This document shows positions 32,440-40,560 of a stretch of 40,675 nt of DNA, piece by piece. The notes under the pieces were generated by a model, which was not told where the DNA came from, did not search any database, and was given only the letters and a program-made list of their open reading frames with translations. The stretch spans positions 1 to 40,675 of the forward strand of contig CAIJPD010000042.1 of assembly GCA_903822495.1 (NCBI GenBank), given 5' to 3'. Positions within the stretch are counted from its first letter, which is position 1; every line of letters starts with the position of its first letter. The position numbers were made by a program, and so were the translations under genes. Source of the stretch: an uncultured Chloroflexota bacterium (GTDB taxonomy: Bacteria; Chloroflexota; Limnocylindria; Limnocylindrales; CSP1-4).

Positions 32440-32535
32440 GGACTCCCGTGGGCTACTGGTTCCGGGGTGGGCGACCGGGTCCGCTGGACGGCGCGGCCGA
32501 CCTCCCGCGCATCAAGTTCGGTCGGATCCTGTCAC

Positions 32536-32549
32536 CCGCGTGCACGCGG
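32536..32549. promoter_or_regulatory. 14-bp perfect palindrome between fabD and marR
   Basis: CCGCGTGCACGCGG is its own reverse complement and is centred in the 170-bp divergent gap. A second small dyad, CAGA-A-TCTG, is at 32555-32563. A MarR-family dimer binding here could control both directions. Confidence 0.5.
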
Positions 32550-32596
32550 ACGCTCAGAATCTGTGCGGGAGTGCAACGATCTGGCCCTCCCCGCTG

Positions 32597-32602
32597 TAGG
32601 CT
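32597..32602 (+). promoter_or_regulatory. -10 element, leaderless start of MarR regulator
   Basis: TAGGCT ends 7 nt before the second of two adjacent ATG codons (32610). Confidence 0.4.
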
Positions 32603-32609
32603 CTGCATG

Positions 32610-33179
32610 ATGACCGAGGAACGACCAGCCCGCCGCCGCGCCGCGCCGACCCGCCAGATCGCCCGCCGCTTCGAGGCCGACCTGTCGGCACCCGTGGCCG
32701 CCGCCGGGACCCGGATCCGGAATGTCCGGCAGATCTCGGAGCGCGTGGCGATGGGTCGCGCGCTCTGGCGTGAGCTGGTGATCGGGTTCGCCTACCAGTT
32801 GGGCGACCTGCGGTTGGGCTTCACCCAGCTCGCCGCGCTGTACGTGCTGGCCGATGGGGCGACCACCACGACGGGTGAGCTGGCCGACCAGATTGGCCGC
32901 TCGCCGTCGGCAACGAGCCGGCTGGTGGACGGGCTGGTTCGGCGCCGGCTGGTGGAGCGCCACGAGGAGGTCGAGGATCGCCGGCAGCGGACGCTCCACC
33001 TCACGCAGCGCGGCCATGCGCTCCTGCGCGTGGTGGATCGCGGCCGCGCGGACCAGTTCCTGACGGCGGTCCGGCCGCTGCCCACACCGGAGCGCGCCAT
33101 CGTGGCGATGGGGGTCGCCGCGCTGGCGACGCACGCGATCTCGCGCCGAGGCCGGCTGATCAAAGCGCCGAGGGACTGA
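32610..33179 (+). CDS. MarR-family transcriptional regulator
   Basis: 189-residue DNA-binding protein with a winged helix. TTTGELADQIGRSPSATSRLVDGLVRRRLVERHEEVEDRRQ gives the recognition helix and wing, and LTQRGHALLRVV follows. A basic N-terminal arm of about 25 residues precedes the dimer helices. It is divergent from fabD-fabF with a perfect palindrome between them. That layout recalls FabT, a MarR regulator of fatty-acid genes in firmicutes, but the sequence alone does not prove the target. ATG 32610 fits the -10 spacing; the ATG at 32607 is an alternative. Confidence 0.85.
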   Translation: MTEERPARRRAAPTRQIARRFEADLSAPVAAAGTRIRNVRQISERVAMGRALWRELVIGFAYQLGDLRLGFTQLAALYVLADGATTTTGELADQIGRSPSATSRLVDGLVRRRLVERHEEVEDRRQRTLHLTQRGHALLRVVDRGRADQFLTAVRPLPTPERAIVAMGVAALATHAISRRGRLIKAPRD

Positions 33180-33193
33180 CCCAAGCCGCCGCG

Positions 33194-34633
33194 CTACTCG
33201 CCCGCGCAGAACCGCATGACCGCGTCGTAGAAGACCGGCAGCCCCCAGCGGAGCGCCTCGAGCCCCACCCGCTCGTCGACCCCGTGGAAGCGCTCCAGGT
33301 ATCGCTCGCCCGGCTCCAGGAGCAGCGGCGAGAACCCGTAGCACGGCACGCCGATGCGGGCGAGGTGCTTGGCGTCCGTCGCAAACGGCGCCATGACGGG
33401 GAGCGGCAGGCCGTCCGGGTCGTGGTCCCGAATGGTCGCCTCGAGGATCCGGTAGAGGGGCGTGTCCGCGTCGGTCTCCACCGGTGGGCCGAAGATCACC
33501 AGGTGGAGGGTGCACCGGTCCGCCATGTCGCCCAATCGGTCGAGCAGCTGCCCGCGCATCGCCTCGGCCGTGGTCCCGGGCAGGACGCGGCAATCCAGCT
33601 CAAGGACGGCCTCGCCGGGGATGACGTTGTACTTGACGCCGGCGTGGATCACGTCCGGGCTGATGGTGTCGCGCAGGAGCGCGTGCAGGGCGCGTGCCTG
33701 CGACGGGTCACACATCCGCTCCAGCACCGCGGCCTCCACCCGGGGGTCCCCGCCCGCGATGGCGCGCACCGCGTGGCCCGCCGCCCCAGGCAGCTCGGCC
33801 ATGAGGCCATCGATGAAGGCCCGCATGGTGGCCGACTGGCGCGGCGCGCCGGGCTTGGAGAGCCGGCGGATGACCTCCGCGGCCAGGACCACGGCGTTGT
33901 CGTCGCGCGGCATGGAGCCGTGGCCCCACGTGCCGCGGACCGTCACGCGGAAGACGGCAAAGCCCTTCTCGGCGACCTGGATGGGGTAGAAGGTCTTCCC
34001 GGCGACGCGCGTCGCGATCCCGCCCGATTCGTTGAGGGCGCCGGCCGCGCGCACCAGGTCGGGCCGGTGGTCCACGATCCAGCCCAGGCCCTCGAGGCCG
34101 CCTGCCTCTTCGTCGGCGGTGCAGGCGAACAGGATGTCGCGGCGCAGCCCCGGGATGGGGTCGGTGGCCGGGTCCAACCCCGCCGCGCGCGCGTGCGCTG
34201 CGAGGAGCCGGAGGACCACCAGTTCCATCGCCACCAGGTCCTTCATGTCCACGGCGCCGCGGCCCCAGACGTAGCCATCGGCAAGGTCGCCGGCGAACGG
34301 GTCGTGCGTCCAGGCGCCGCTCGACGCGGGGACCACGTCCAGGTGGGAGAGCAGGAGGAGTGGTTCACCACCGGTGCCATCGCCCCGGAGCCTGGCCACC
34401 ACGGAGCCACGGCCGGCCACGGGCTCCAGCACCTCCGACGGGATGCCTGCGTCGGCCAGGGTGGCGGCGATCCAGCGGGCCGCCTCCATCTCCGCGCCGG
34501 GGCGCGCCGGATCGGGCGGGTTGACGCTGGGGATGCGGATCAGCGCGCGGAGTGTCTCGACCAGCTCCGCGTGGGCACGGGCTGCCGCGTCGGCCTCCAG
34601 CCGGCGGGGCGGGGGAGAGGCGGACGCATCCAC
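33194..34633 (-). CDS. M20-family metallopeptidase
   Basis: 479-residue cytosolic zinc hydrolase of the ArgE/DapE/CPG2 type that cleaves amide bonds of small peptides or acylated amino acids. Metal ligands are visible in LLSHLDVVPA, GRGAVDMKD and CTADEEAGG; the dimerisation insert starts after VAEKGFAVFRVTVRGTWGHGSMP. The C-terminal FHGVDERVGLEAL holds the last His ligand. The length, with a longer insert than DapE, resembles uncharacterised M20/M25/M40 members. Substrate unknown. It starts 4 nt after the small membrane-protein gene and is co-transcribed with it. Confidence 0.9.
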   Translation of the reverse strand: MDASASPPPRRLEADAAARAHAELVETLRALIRIPSVNPPDPARPGAEMEAARWIAATLADAGIPSEVLEPVAGRGSVVARLRGDGTGGEPLLLLSHLDVVPASSGAWTHDPFAGDLADGYVWGRGAVDMKDLVAMELVVLRLLAAHARAAGLDPATDPIPGLRRDILFACTADEEAGGLEGLGWIVDHRPDLVRAAGALNESGGIATRVAGKTFYPIQVAEKGFAVFRVTVRGTWGHGSMPRDDNAVVLAAEVIRRLSKPGAPRQSATMRAFIDGLMAELPGAAGHAVRAIAGGDPRVEAAVLERMCDPSQARALHALLRDTISPDVIHAGVKYNVIPGEAVLELDCRVLPGTTAEAMRGQLLDRLGDMADRCTLHLVIFGPPVETDADTPLYRILEATIRDHDPDGLPLPVMAPFATDAKHLARIGVPCYGFSPLLLEPGERYLERFHGVDERVGLEALRWGLPVFYDAVMRFCAGE

Positions 34634-34637
34634 GGCG

Positions 34638-34922
34638 TCAGCCGCCGCCGGTGATCAGGTTCGCGATGATCCCCAGCACGAAGCCCGCCAGGATGAGCAC
34701 GACGACCATGATGAGCAGGATCCGACCGTAGAAGCGGTCCTGGCGGGCGCCATCCTCCGGCCGTGGGTCACGCCCTCCCGCGATGTACGGCGCCGAGAGC
34801 CCGCGCTGGCGAGCGAGCGCGGCGCGCGGCGAGTCGTACGCCTCGGGGTCCGCGGGGAGGGACCGGTTGATCGGCGGCTGGGCGGTTGGCTGGCTGGCCG
34901 GCTGGTTTGGTTCGTTGCTCAC
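34638..34922 (-). CDS. Small single-pass membrane protein
   Basis: 94 residues: a polar, Pro/Gln-rich N-terminal part (about 1-65) and one C-terminal helix (ILLIMVVVLILAGFVLGIIANLI) ending in GGG, so a tail-anchored protein facing the cytoplasm. No family is recognised. The GTG start at 34922 has GACAAT ending 6 nt upstream and no ribosome site, a leaderless-type start. It leads the M20 peptidase gene by 4 nt and may be needed for its placement or expression. Confidence 0.7.
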   Translation of the reverse strand: MSNEPNQPASQPTAQPPINRSLPADPEAYDSPRAALARQRGLSAPYIAGGRDPRPEDGARQDRFYGRILLIMVVVLILAGFVLGIIANLITGGG

Positions 34923-34928
34923 GCCGCT

Positions 34929-34934
34929 ATTGTC
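34929..34934 (-). promoter_or_regulatory. -10 element of the M20 peptidase unit
   Basis: GACAAT on the minus strand ends 6 nt before the GTG at 34922. Confidence 0.4.
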
Positions 34935-35023
34935 CCCCAGCGGGGCCGCGGCGTCCCGAAGCCGCGGCCGAACCCGGCGCCGCGCCGCGCCCGCCCGGAT
35001 CGGCCCGCCGGTTGCGCCCCAGG

Positions 35024-35734
35024 TCAGCGCGCGGCCCGCGCGCCAGGCGCGACCTCGTCGAGGTAGCCGAGCACCTGCTCCAGCGGGATGACGTCTGCGT
35101 ACTTCTGCTCCATGTCAAACAGGTTGATCGCGTGCGGTGCCTCGTCGCGGTCGAAGACGCATTCCTCCGGGACCAGCACCTTGAACCGGAACGCCTTGCC
35201 GTCCACGACGGTGGCGCGGATGCAGCCGCTGGTGGACTCGCCCACCACGATCAGCGTGTCCACGCCCTCGCGCACCAGCAGGGCCGTCAGGGGGGTCCCG
35301 AAGAAGCAGCTGGGCGCGGTCTTGCGCAGGACCAGCTCGCCGTCCACGGGTGCCACCTCGTCCATGATGTCGTGGCGTCGAGCGAACCGCGCCTTCGCGG
35401 CATCGTCCTGCGGCGCCGCGCCCTTCCTGGCGTCACGCCAGTTGGGCAGGTCGTTGAAGCCCGTCACATGGAAGACCGGGATGCCGTGCTCGCGGGCCGC
35501 GGCCAGCGCCTGCGCGATGCGGGGCAGGGCATTCCAGCCGGCCATGCCGCAGGTGGCGGGCCAGAGGTCCATCCCCTGCTCGATCGTGGCCGGCTCATCG
35601 CCGAAGACGGCGCGATAGACGTCCACCAGGATCAGCGCGGGCTTCTTGCCGGCGCCCTTCTGGATGGCAGGCTGACGCGCCGCGCGCCGGCGGTCGCTCT
35701 CCGACAGGAACTTGTCCCAGACGCGCTCAGGCAC
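35024..35734 (-). CDS. Isochorismatase-like cysteine hydrolase
   Basis: 236-residue hydrolase of the superfamily that includes N-carbamoylsarcosine amidase, maleamate amidase and ureidoacrylate amidase. The Asp-Lys-Cys triad is visible: Asp38 (LVDVYRAVF), Lys138 (VLRKTAPSCFFGT) and Cys171 (ESTSGCIRATVVDG). It probably releases ammonia or carbamate from a small amide in the cytosol. The GTG at 35734 follows GAGGAG 6 nt upstream; the longer open frame is a GC artefact. It stands divergent from coxG and next to a molybdenum-hydroxylase type cluster, which hints at breakdown of a nitrogen heterocycle or carbamoyl compound. Confidence 0.85.
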   Translation of the reverse strand: MPERVWDKFLSESDRRRAARQPAIQKGAGKKPALILVDVYRAVFGDEPATIEQGMDLWPATCGMAGWNALPRIAQALAAAREHGIPVFHVTGFNDLPNWRDARKGAAPQDDAAKARFARRHDIMDEVAPVDGELVLRKTAPSCFFGTPLTALLVREGVDTLIVVGESTSGCIRATVVDGKAFRFKVLVPEECVFDRDEAPHAINLFDMEQKYADVIPLEQVLGYLDEVAPGARAAR

Positions 35735-36182
35735 CGTTTGCTCCTCGTGCTGGTCCGCCCGGCGGGGCCGGGGCAGGGGTCCGATTCTGGCGGCGGGCGG
35801 TGAGCGCGGGGACGATCGGCTCTCCTGGCCGGTCGGCTCCTTTGCCGCGTCCGCGATCATGTCCTCCGGGCCGCCGACGATCCGCCGTCGATCCGCCGTC
35901 GCCCTGGCCCCAACCGGATGCCGCGGGCGTCGACGCCGAACCGTGCCGTCGCTCGCCCCGCGCGTTGCCGGAACGAACGATGGACGCCAGCGTGGCCGAG
36001 GGACAGGGTAGTCCGATCGATGGGCTGCGGCGCGCCCCGATGGGCCGTGCCCTGCCGCGGCGACGTGTGCCACGGCGCCGCTCCCGGGGCGCGGTGGCCC
36101 ACCAGCCTGCCTATACTCGAAGCCACCCCGTGGAGCACGCGACTTGGTTGGCTCGGGCGGGGAGACGCCGAGTGGAGAAGGC
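35735..36182. other. 448-bp divergent gap without a convincing gene
   Basis: No frame here has protein-like composition. It holds a perfect 11-bp tandem duplication (GATCCGCCGTC at 35879-35889 and 35890-35900) and, on the plus strand, TATACT at 36112-36117. The latter is a likely -10 for coxG with a leader of about 60 nt. CAGAAT on the minus strand near 35795 might serve the hydrolase. Confidence 0.5.
36112..36117 (+). promoter_or_regulatory. -10 element of coxG-GMC unit
   Basis: TATACT, identical to the proC hexamer. The start codon is about 65 nt further on with a GGAGAAGG ribosome site, so this transcript has a leader. Confidence 0.5.
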
Positions 36183-36671
36183 ATGAAGCTGGCCGGCCAG
36201 ATCGAGATCGCCGCCCCCGCCGAGCGCGTCTGGGCCACGATCAACGACCCGGTTGGCCTGGCGGCCTGCATCCCCGGCGTCCAGGACGTGCGGAAGATCG
36301 ATGATCGGACCTTCGGCGGCGGCATCACGGCGGCGGTGGGCCCCATGGAGGGCCACTTCGACTTCAGCGCGGTCATCGAGCAGAGCGACTTCCCGTCGGC
36401 GCTCGTGGTCCAGATGACCGGCACGGATTCGGTGACCAAGAGCACGCTGCTCGCCACCGTGACCACGTCCCTGGAGATCCTGGGCGAGTCCCGGACCCGC
36501 CTGGCCTACACCGCGACGCTCAACGTCAAGGGCCGCCTCGCGATCCTGGGCGACATGATCCTGCGGGCAACGGCCAGCATGATGATCAGCGAGCTGGTGA
36601 AGTGCCTGAAGGTCCGGCTGGAGCCGCCCGCCGGCGCCGCAGCCGCGGGGGCCCCGGAGGCCGCCACGTGA
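36183..36671 (+). CDS. coxG: CoxG-like SRPBCC protein
   Basis: 162-residue START/SRPBCC-fold protein of the carbon monoxide dehydrogenase subunit G family. The N-terminal MKLAGQIEIAAPAERVWATINDPVGLAACIPGV is characteristic, with GGGITAAVGPMEGHF and a C-terminal helix (ISELVKCLKVRL). CoxG-type proteins accompany molybdenum hydroxylases and are thought to bind a small hydrophobic ligand or anchor the enzyme. A FAD-subunit gene of that enzyme class begins at 40561. The ATG at 36183 follows GGAGAAGG. The stop overlaps the next gene by 4 nt (GTGA). Confidence 0.9.
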   Translation: MKLAGQIEIAAPAERVWATINDPVGLAACIPGVQDVRKIDDRTFGGGITAAVGPMEGHFDFSAVIEQSDFPSALVVQMTGTDSVTKSTLLATVTTSLEILGESRTRLAYTATLNVKGRLAILGDMILRATASMMISELVKCLKVRLEPPAGAAAAGAPEAAT

Positions 36672-38176
36672 CCGCGCGTCGCTTTGATGTCGTCGTGGTT
36701 GGCGGCGGATCCGCCGGTTGCGTGGTCGCGGCCCGCCTCAGCGAGGACCCGGCGCGCAGCGTCCTGCTCATCGAGGAGGGCCAGGATCCCCGGCCCATCC
36801 CCGAGATCATCGCCAACCCCAGGCGCCAGGGTGAGCTGATCCTGGAATCGGACTTCGTTCGCCTGTACGAGGCGGAGCGCGCGGACGGGAGCACCTTCCC
36901 GCTGATCTCGGGCAGGGTGCTGGGTGGCGGCTCCTCGGTCAACAACCTGGGCGTGATGCGCCCGCTCAAGCGCGATTTCGACGCCTGGGCCCGCTTCGGC
37001 GGCCCGGCCTGGTCGTACGAATCGCTCCTGTCCGCCGCCATCGCGCTGGAGGACGACCCGGACTTCCCGGATTCGCCGCTCCACGGCAAGGGCGGCCCGC
37101 TCCGACTCAACCGCGCGTGGAAGTTCGACAGCCCGTCGGACCCCCCTGTCGAGGCGATGATGGCCGTCGCGGACCAGCTGGGGATCCCGCGCTGCGAGGA
37201 CATGGCCGTCCCCGAGCCGTACGGGCTGTGCGCGTCGCCCTACAACCTGGTCGACGGGAAGCGCCAGTCCGCGGTCAATGCCTTCCTGGATCCCGCCCGC
37301 GGGCGGCCCAACCTGACCATCCAGGCCAATACCCGCGCCACGCGCCTGATGCTGGACGGCTCGTGCGTGACGGCTGTCGAGGTCGCCGGCCCGGACGGGC
37401 CCGAGCGGATCGAGGCCGGGCGAGTGGTGGTCTGCGCGGGCGCGTACCAGACACCGCACCTCCTGCTCCTCTCCGGGATTGGGCCCGCGGACAAGATCGA
37501 GCGGGTGGGGCTGGCCGTCCGCCACCGGCTGGACGGGGTGGGGGAGAACTTCCAGGACCACGCCGTGGTGTACATGACGTTCAGCGGCTCGGCGGGCCTG
37601 CGCGAGGACTACCTGATCCCCAAGGTCCGGCTCTTCGTGGCCAGCACGCCGGGGATGGACCACGGGGACCTCCACATCCTCCTTCACCCCTCCATCCGGG
37701 TGCCGGGCATGGCGCCGCTGCTGCCGGTCTCCATCCGTCTGCTTGAGGATCGCGCCCGCGGCAGCGTCTGGCTGAGCTCGGCAGACCCGGCGGACCTTCC
37801 GGCCGTCGACCCACGGATCCTGTCGCATCCCACCGACCGCACGGCCATGCTCAACGGGATGCAGCTCCTGGCGGACTTCGTGCGCCACCCCCGGATGGCG
37901 GAGTTCTATGGCGAGCTGGTGACGCCGGGCGAGGGCGAGAGCTGGGAGGAGCACGCCGTGGGCTCGCACATCACGTACAACCACGCGACGGGCACCTGCC
38001 GGCTGGGCCAGGCAGACGACCCCATGGCGGTGGTGGGGCCGGACCTGCGGGTCCATGGCCTGGACAACCTCTGGCTGGCGGACATGTCGGTGATCCCGGT
38101 GATTCCCCACGCCCCGACCAATCTCACGGCCAACCTGGTGGGCTCGATCGCGGCCCGGAACATCGCGGCGGACTAG
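36668..38176 (+). CDS. GMC-family FAD oxidoreductase
   Basis: 502-residue flavoprotein related to choline dehydrogenase and glucose oxidase, which oxidises an alcohol or similar group. The dinucleotide fold is VVVVGGGSAGCVVAARLSED (about 8-27), and the second GMC signature includes GRVLGGGSSVNNLGVMRPL. Further features are VVVCAGAYQTPHLLLLSGIG and the C-terminal active-site region with YNHATGTCRLG and HAPTNLTANLVGSIAARN. The GTG start at 36668 overlaps coxG by 4 nt. Substrate is unknown. A convergent hairpin terminator follows. Confidence 0.92.
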   Translation: MTARRFDVVVVGGGSAGCVVAARLSEDPARSVLLIEEGQDPRPIPEIIANPRRQGELILESDFVRLYEAERADGSTFPLISGRVLGGGSSVNNLGVMRPLKRDFDAWARFGGPAWSYESLLSAAIALEDDPDFPDSPLHGKGGPLRLNRAWKFDSPSDPPVEAMMAVADQLGIPRCEDMAVPEPYGLCASPYNLVDGKRQSAVNAFLDPARGRPNLTIQANTRATRLMLDGSCVTAVEVAGPDGPERIEAGRVVVCAGAYQTPHLLLLSGIGPADKIERVGLAVRHRLDGVGENFQDHAVVYMTFSGSAGLREDYLIPKVRLFVASTPGMDHGDLHILLHPSIRVPGMAPLLPVSIRLLEDRARGSVWLSSADPADLPAVDPRILSHPTDRTAMLNGMQLLADFVRHPRMAEFYGELVTPGEGESWEEHAVGSHITYNHATGTCRLGQADDPMAVVGPDLRVHGLDNLWLADMSVIPVIPHAPTNLTANLVGSIAARNIAAD

Positions 38177-38192
38177 CGCGGCGACGCCGCCG

Positions 38193-38214
38193 GGCGCCGA
38201 GGAACGTCGGCGCC
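38193..38214. terminator. Bidirectional hairpin between convergent genes
   Basis: GGCGCCGA (38193-38200) pairs perfectly with TCGGCGCC (38207-38214) around GGAACG, filling the 39-bp gap between the GMC and MFS stops. It can serve both strands. Confidence 0.6.
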
Positions 38215-38215
38215 G

Positions 38216-39430
38216 TCAGCCCGGCCGGGCCTCCGGGGTGGACGGGCTGCTCAGCGGTCGTTCGATTCCCGCGCGGAAGACGATCGCGACCACCACCAGC
38301 ACCACCTGGACCGCGGCGCCGGCGGCATAGGCCACCGCGAAGCCGGCGTGGTCGATGACGATGCCCCAGACGCCAGCCCCGAGGCCGCTCGCCAGCTGGA
38401 AGCCGATGGTGTAGGTCCCCATGGCCGAGCCCATCCGGGCCGGCGGGCAGCGGTCGATGACGATGGCCGTTCCCACCGGGACGGAGATGCCGCACCCGAT
38501 CGCGAAGATGGAGCCCGCGAGGAGGAGTGGCCCGATGGACGTGGCCTGCGTCGCCAGGAGCAGGGCGACGCAGGCGGCCACCGCCGATCCGCCCACCAGG
38601 AGGCTCCGGGAGACGGTGTCGAGCCGTCGGCTGATGAACAGGCGCGACCCGACCAGGAGCAGCCCGTAGACCGGGTAGTAGATGGCCAGGTCGGACAGCG
38701 GGATGCCGTTCTGGGCGGCGAGGATGGGCGGGTAGACCACGAACAGCGGCGATCCCGACATGAACAGCATCTGCAGGAACATCGGCAGGACCGCGGTGGG
38801 CTCCAGCAGCGGCAGCCCGCCGCTGGGCCGGGTGCCCGCGCCTGGCTGGTTGACCGGGCGCGGCGGGTCCCTGGGGGCGGTCATCCCGACGACCACGGCC
38901 GCCGCCAGCCCCACGATGGTGGCGACCACGAACATGCCGGTCATCCCGGTCGCGTGGAAGACCAGCAGGCCCACGGCCGGCATCACCATCTGGGCGGTCC
39001 CCGGCATGAGGTCGAAGATGGCGGCGGCCTCTCCCCGTCGGGTCGGCGGCGCCAGCCGCGCCATCAGCGATGCAACGCCGGTCATCACGGCGGCCCACGC
39101 CATGCCGTGGACGGCGCGCAGGGCCACCAGGAGGGCGAGCGAGCCCGCGAGGTAGAGGGGGCTCAGCAGGCCGATGCCCAGCGTTCCCGCCAGCAGAATC
39201 GTGCGGATTCCGACCCGGTCAATCAGTCGCCCGAAGATGGGTCGCATGGTGATGGACGGGAGCGCGAAGACCGCAAACGCCACGCCCGCCATCGTGGCGT
39301 CGCCGCCCAGCTGGAGGACGATCAGCGGGATCACCGGCTGGAGCGAGAACCACTGGGTGAACGCCAGGAGGTTGGTGCCCAGGACGCCGACGAACCGGGG
39401 CGTATAGAGGCGCTCCCTGGGGACGGTCAT
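38216..39430 (-). CDS. MFS transporter
   Basis: 404-residue twelve-helix major-facilitator protein. Helices run from FVGVLGTNLLAFTQWFSLQPVIPLIVL, and the loop 2-3 motif is GRLIDRVGIRTILLAG. LMARLAPPTRRGEAAAIFDLMPG lies after helix 4, and a Pro/Gly-rich central loop (PVNQPGAGTRPSGG) separates the halves. The substrate is not evident; context suggests uptake or efflux for the surrounding catabolic cluster. ATG 39430 is preferred over a longer start at 39463 that overlaps the upstream gene. It lies 10 nt after the aspartate-dehydrogenase-like gene. Confidence 0.88.
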   Translation of the reverse strand: MTVPRERLYTPRFVGVLGTNLLAFTQWFSLQPVIPLIVLQLGGDATMAGVAFAVFALPSITMRPIFGRLIDRVGIRTILLAGTLGIGLLSPLYLAGSLALLVALRAVHGMAWAAVMTGVASLMARLAPPTRRGEAAAIFDLMPGTAQMVMPAVGLLVFHATGMTGMFVVATIVGLAAAVVVGMTAPRDPPRPVNQPGAGTRPSGGLPLLEPTAVLPMFLQMLFMSGSPLFVVYPPILAAQNGIPLSDLAIYYPVYGLLLVGSRLFISRRLDTVSRSLLVGGSAVAACVALLLATQATSIGPLLLAGSIFAIGCGISVPVGTAIVIDRCPPARMGSAMGTYTIGFQLASGLGAGVWGIVIDHAGFAVAYAAGAAVQVVLVVVAIVFRAGIERPLSSPSTPEARPG

Positions 39431-39440
39431 GGCCGTGGGC

Positions 39441-40265
39441 TCAGCCCAGCACCACCGTCGCACGCAGGCGCTGAAGCGCCCGGATCACGCTGGGAGCCAC
39501 GATCACGCCGGTCTTGGGGTTGGGCCCGGGGACGTTCCTGACCTCGATCCGCAGGGTCCCGAAGGCGCCCGACGCCTCCACCTCGTGCGTGTTGTGGGTG
39601 ACGGTTGGGTCGGCGACGACCCGCGCGATGGTCCGGTCCATCCCGATCCCCGAGAGGCTGACGGCCGCCACCACGTTGACGTTCTCCGGGAAGCGGCGGG
39701 TCGCCTCGCGCGCGCCGCCCTCGTACAGCTCGCGCGGCTGGCCGGACGCGATGACCGCGGCGGCCTCGTCGGGCGGGAGCAGCGCGGCGGGTGGCTTGCG
39801 CACGGTGTGGCGCACATGCTCCAGGCCGGCCAGGCGTGCCGCGTTGAGCATGTCCAGCCCGGCGATGGCCCCGGACGGGATGAGGAGGCGGCCGCCGGTG
39901 GCCGCACCAGCCGCCTCGAGGGCGGCCAGCAGGGCGTCGTCCGCCAGGGCGCCCACGCTGATGGTCATCAGGTCGCAGCCGGCCTGGAGCACGGACTCGC
40001 CGTAGGCGCGCAGGGCGGCGTGGCCACCGGTCTCCACCACGACGTGAGGATTGGTGGCGAGCAGCTCCTGGATGCCGGTCATGACCGGAACGCCGGCCGG
40101 GGTGCCGGGCTCCGTGCGCCGTGCACGCAGGATGCCGGTCAGGACGGCGGGGCCGATGACGCCGTCGAGCACCGCCTGCGCTACGGGCTTCCCGATGGAG
40201 CCGAAGCCGATCAGGCCAACACGCAGGATGGCACCCCGGCCGGGGGTGGCGGCGATGCTGGGCAT
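39441..40265 (-). CDS. Aspartate-dehydrogenase-like NAD(P) oxidoreductase
   Basis: 274-residue protein of the NadX/L-aspartate dehydrogenase family (DUF108-containing). The N-terminal Rossmann motif is LRVGLIGFGSIGKPVAQAVL, followed by VVVETGGHAAL and the strand TISVGALAD. The second domain has GRLLIPSGAIAGLDMLNAARLAG, then FPENVNVVAAVSLSGIGMDRT and ADPTVTHNTHEVEASGAFG, all family-like. It may oxidise aspartate or a related amino acid, either for NAD synthesis or in catabolism. No nadA or nadC is nearby, so the catabolic reading is favoured. ATG 40265 follows GGGAGG about 11 nt upstream. Confidence 0.85.
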   Translation of the reverse strand: MPSIAATPGRGAILRVGLIGFGSIGKPVAQAVLDGVIGPAVLTGILRARRTEPGTPAGVPVMTGIQELLATNPHVVVETGGHAALRAYGESVLQAGCDLMTISVGALADDALLAALEAAGAATGGRLLIPSGAIAGLDMLNAARLAGLEHVRHTVRKPPAALLPPDEAAAVIASGQPRELYEGGAREATRRFPENVNVVAAVSLSGIGMDRTIARVVADPTVTHNTHEVEASGAFGTLRIEVRNVPGPNPKTGVIVAPSVIRALQRLRATVVLG

Positions 40266-40357
40266 CTCGTGCGAGCCCTCCCGTGAACGATCGCGGCCGC
40301 CCGGCGGCGGGGCCGACGGGCGGGTGCCCATGCCTGGCCATGATCGCGACGTCGCCC

Positions 40358-40363
40358 ATTCTA
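40358..40363 (-). promoter_or_regulatory. -10 element of aspartate-dehydrogenase-like unit
   Basis: TAGAAT on the minus strand, with a leader of about 85 nt before the ATG at 40265. Confidence 0.45.
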
Positions 40364-40472
40364 CGAGACGCCGGGGGCACTCCGGACGGGCGGAGGCCGG
40401 CGGTCAGCCCACGGCGAGCGGCCGCCCGGTCCGCACGCCGCCCGCCCGTCGCCCTCCCCGCCGGAGCCGGTT

Positions 40473-40502
40473 TTGACCATGTCCGCGTCCAAACCGTATG
40501 AT
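40473..40502 (+). promoter_or_regulatory. Near-consensus promoter of FAD-subunit gene
   Basis: TTGACC (40473-40478) and TATGAT (40497-40502) are separated by 18 bp, the best sigma-70-like pair in the window. Transcription from about 40510 gives a 50-nt leader with GAGGGAG before the ATG at 40561. Confidence 0.7.
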
Positions 40503-40560
40503 CGGGCGCGGCTCGCGACCAACACTGCTCCCGGTCGGCGGCGCCATCACGAGGGAGAAC

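Noticed and set aside
35800..36186. 128-codon plus-strand frame in the hydrolase-coxG gap
   Set aside because: Arg/Pro/Ser-rich with no ribosome site or protein-like pattern; the TATACT promoter lies inside it.
39441..40265. NAD de novo synthesis operon
   Set aside because: The NadX-like protein has no nadA, nadB or nadC neighbour; its partners are a transporter and a catabolic-type cluster.
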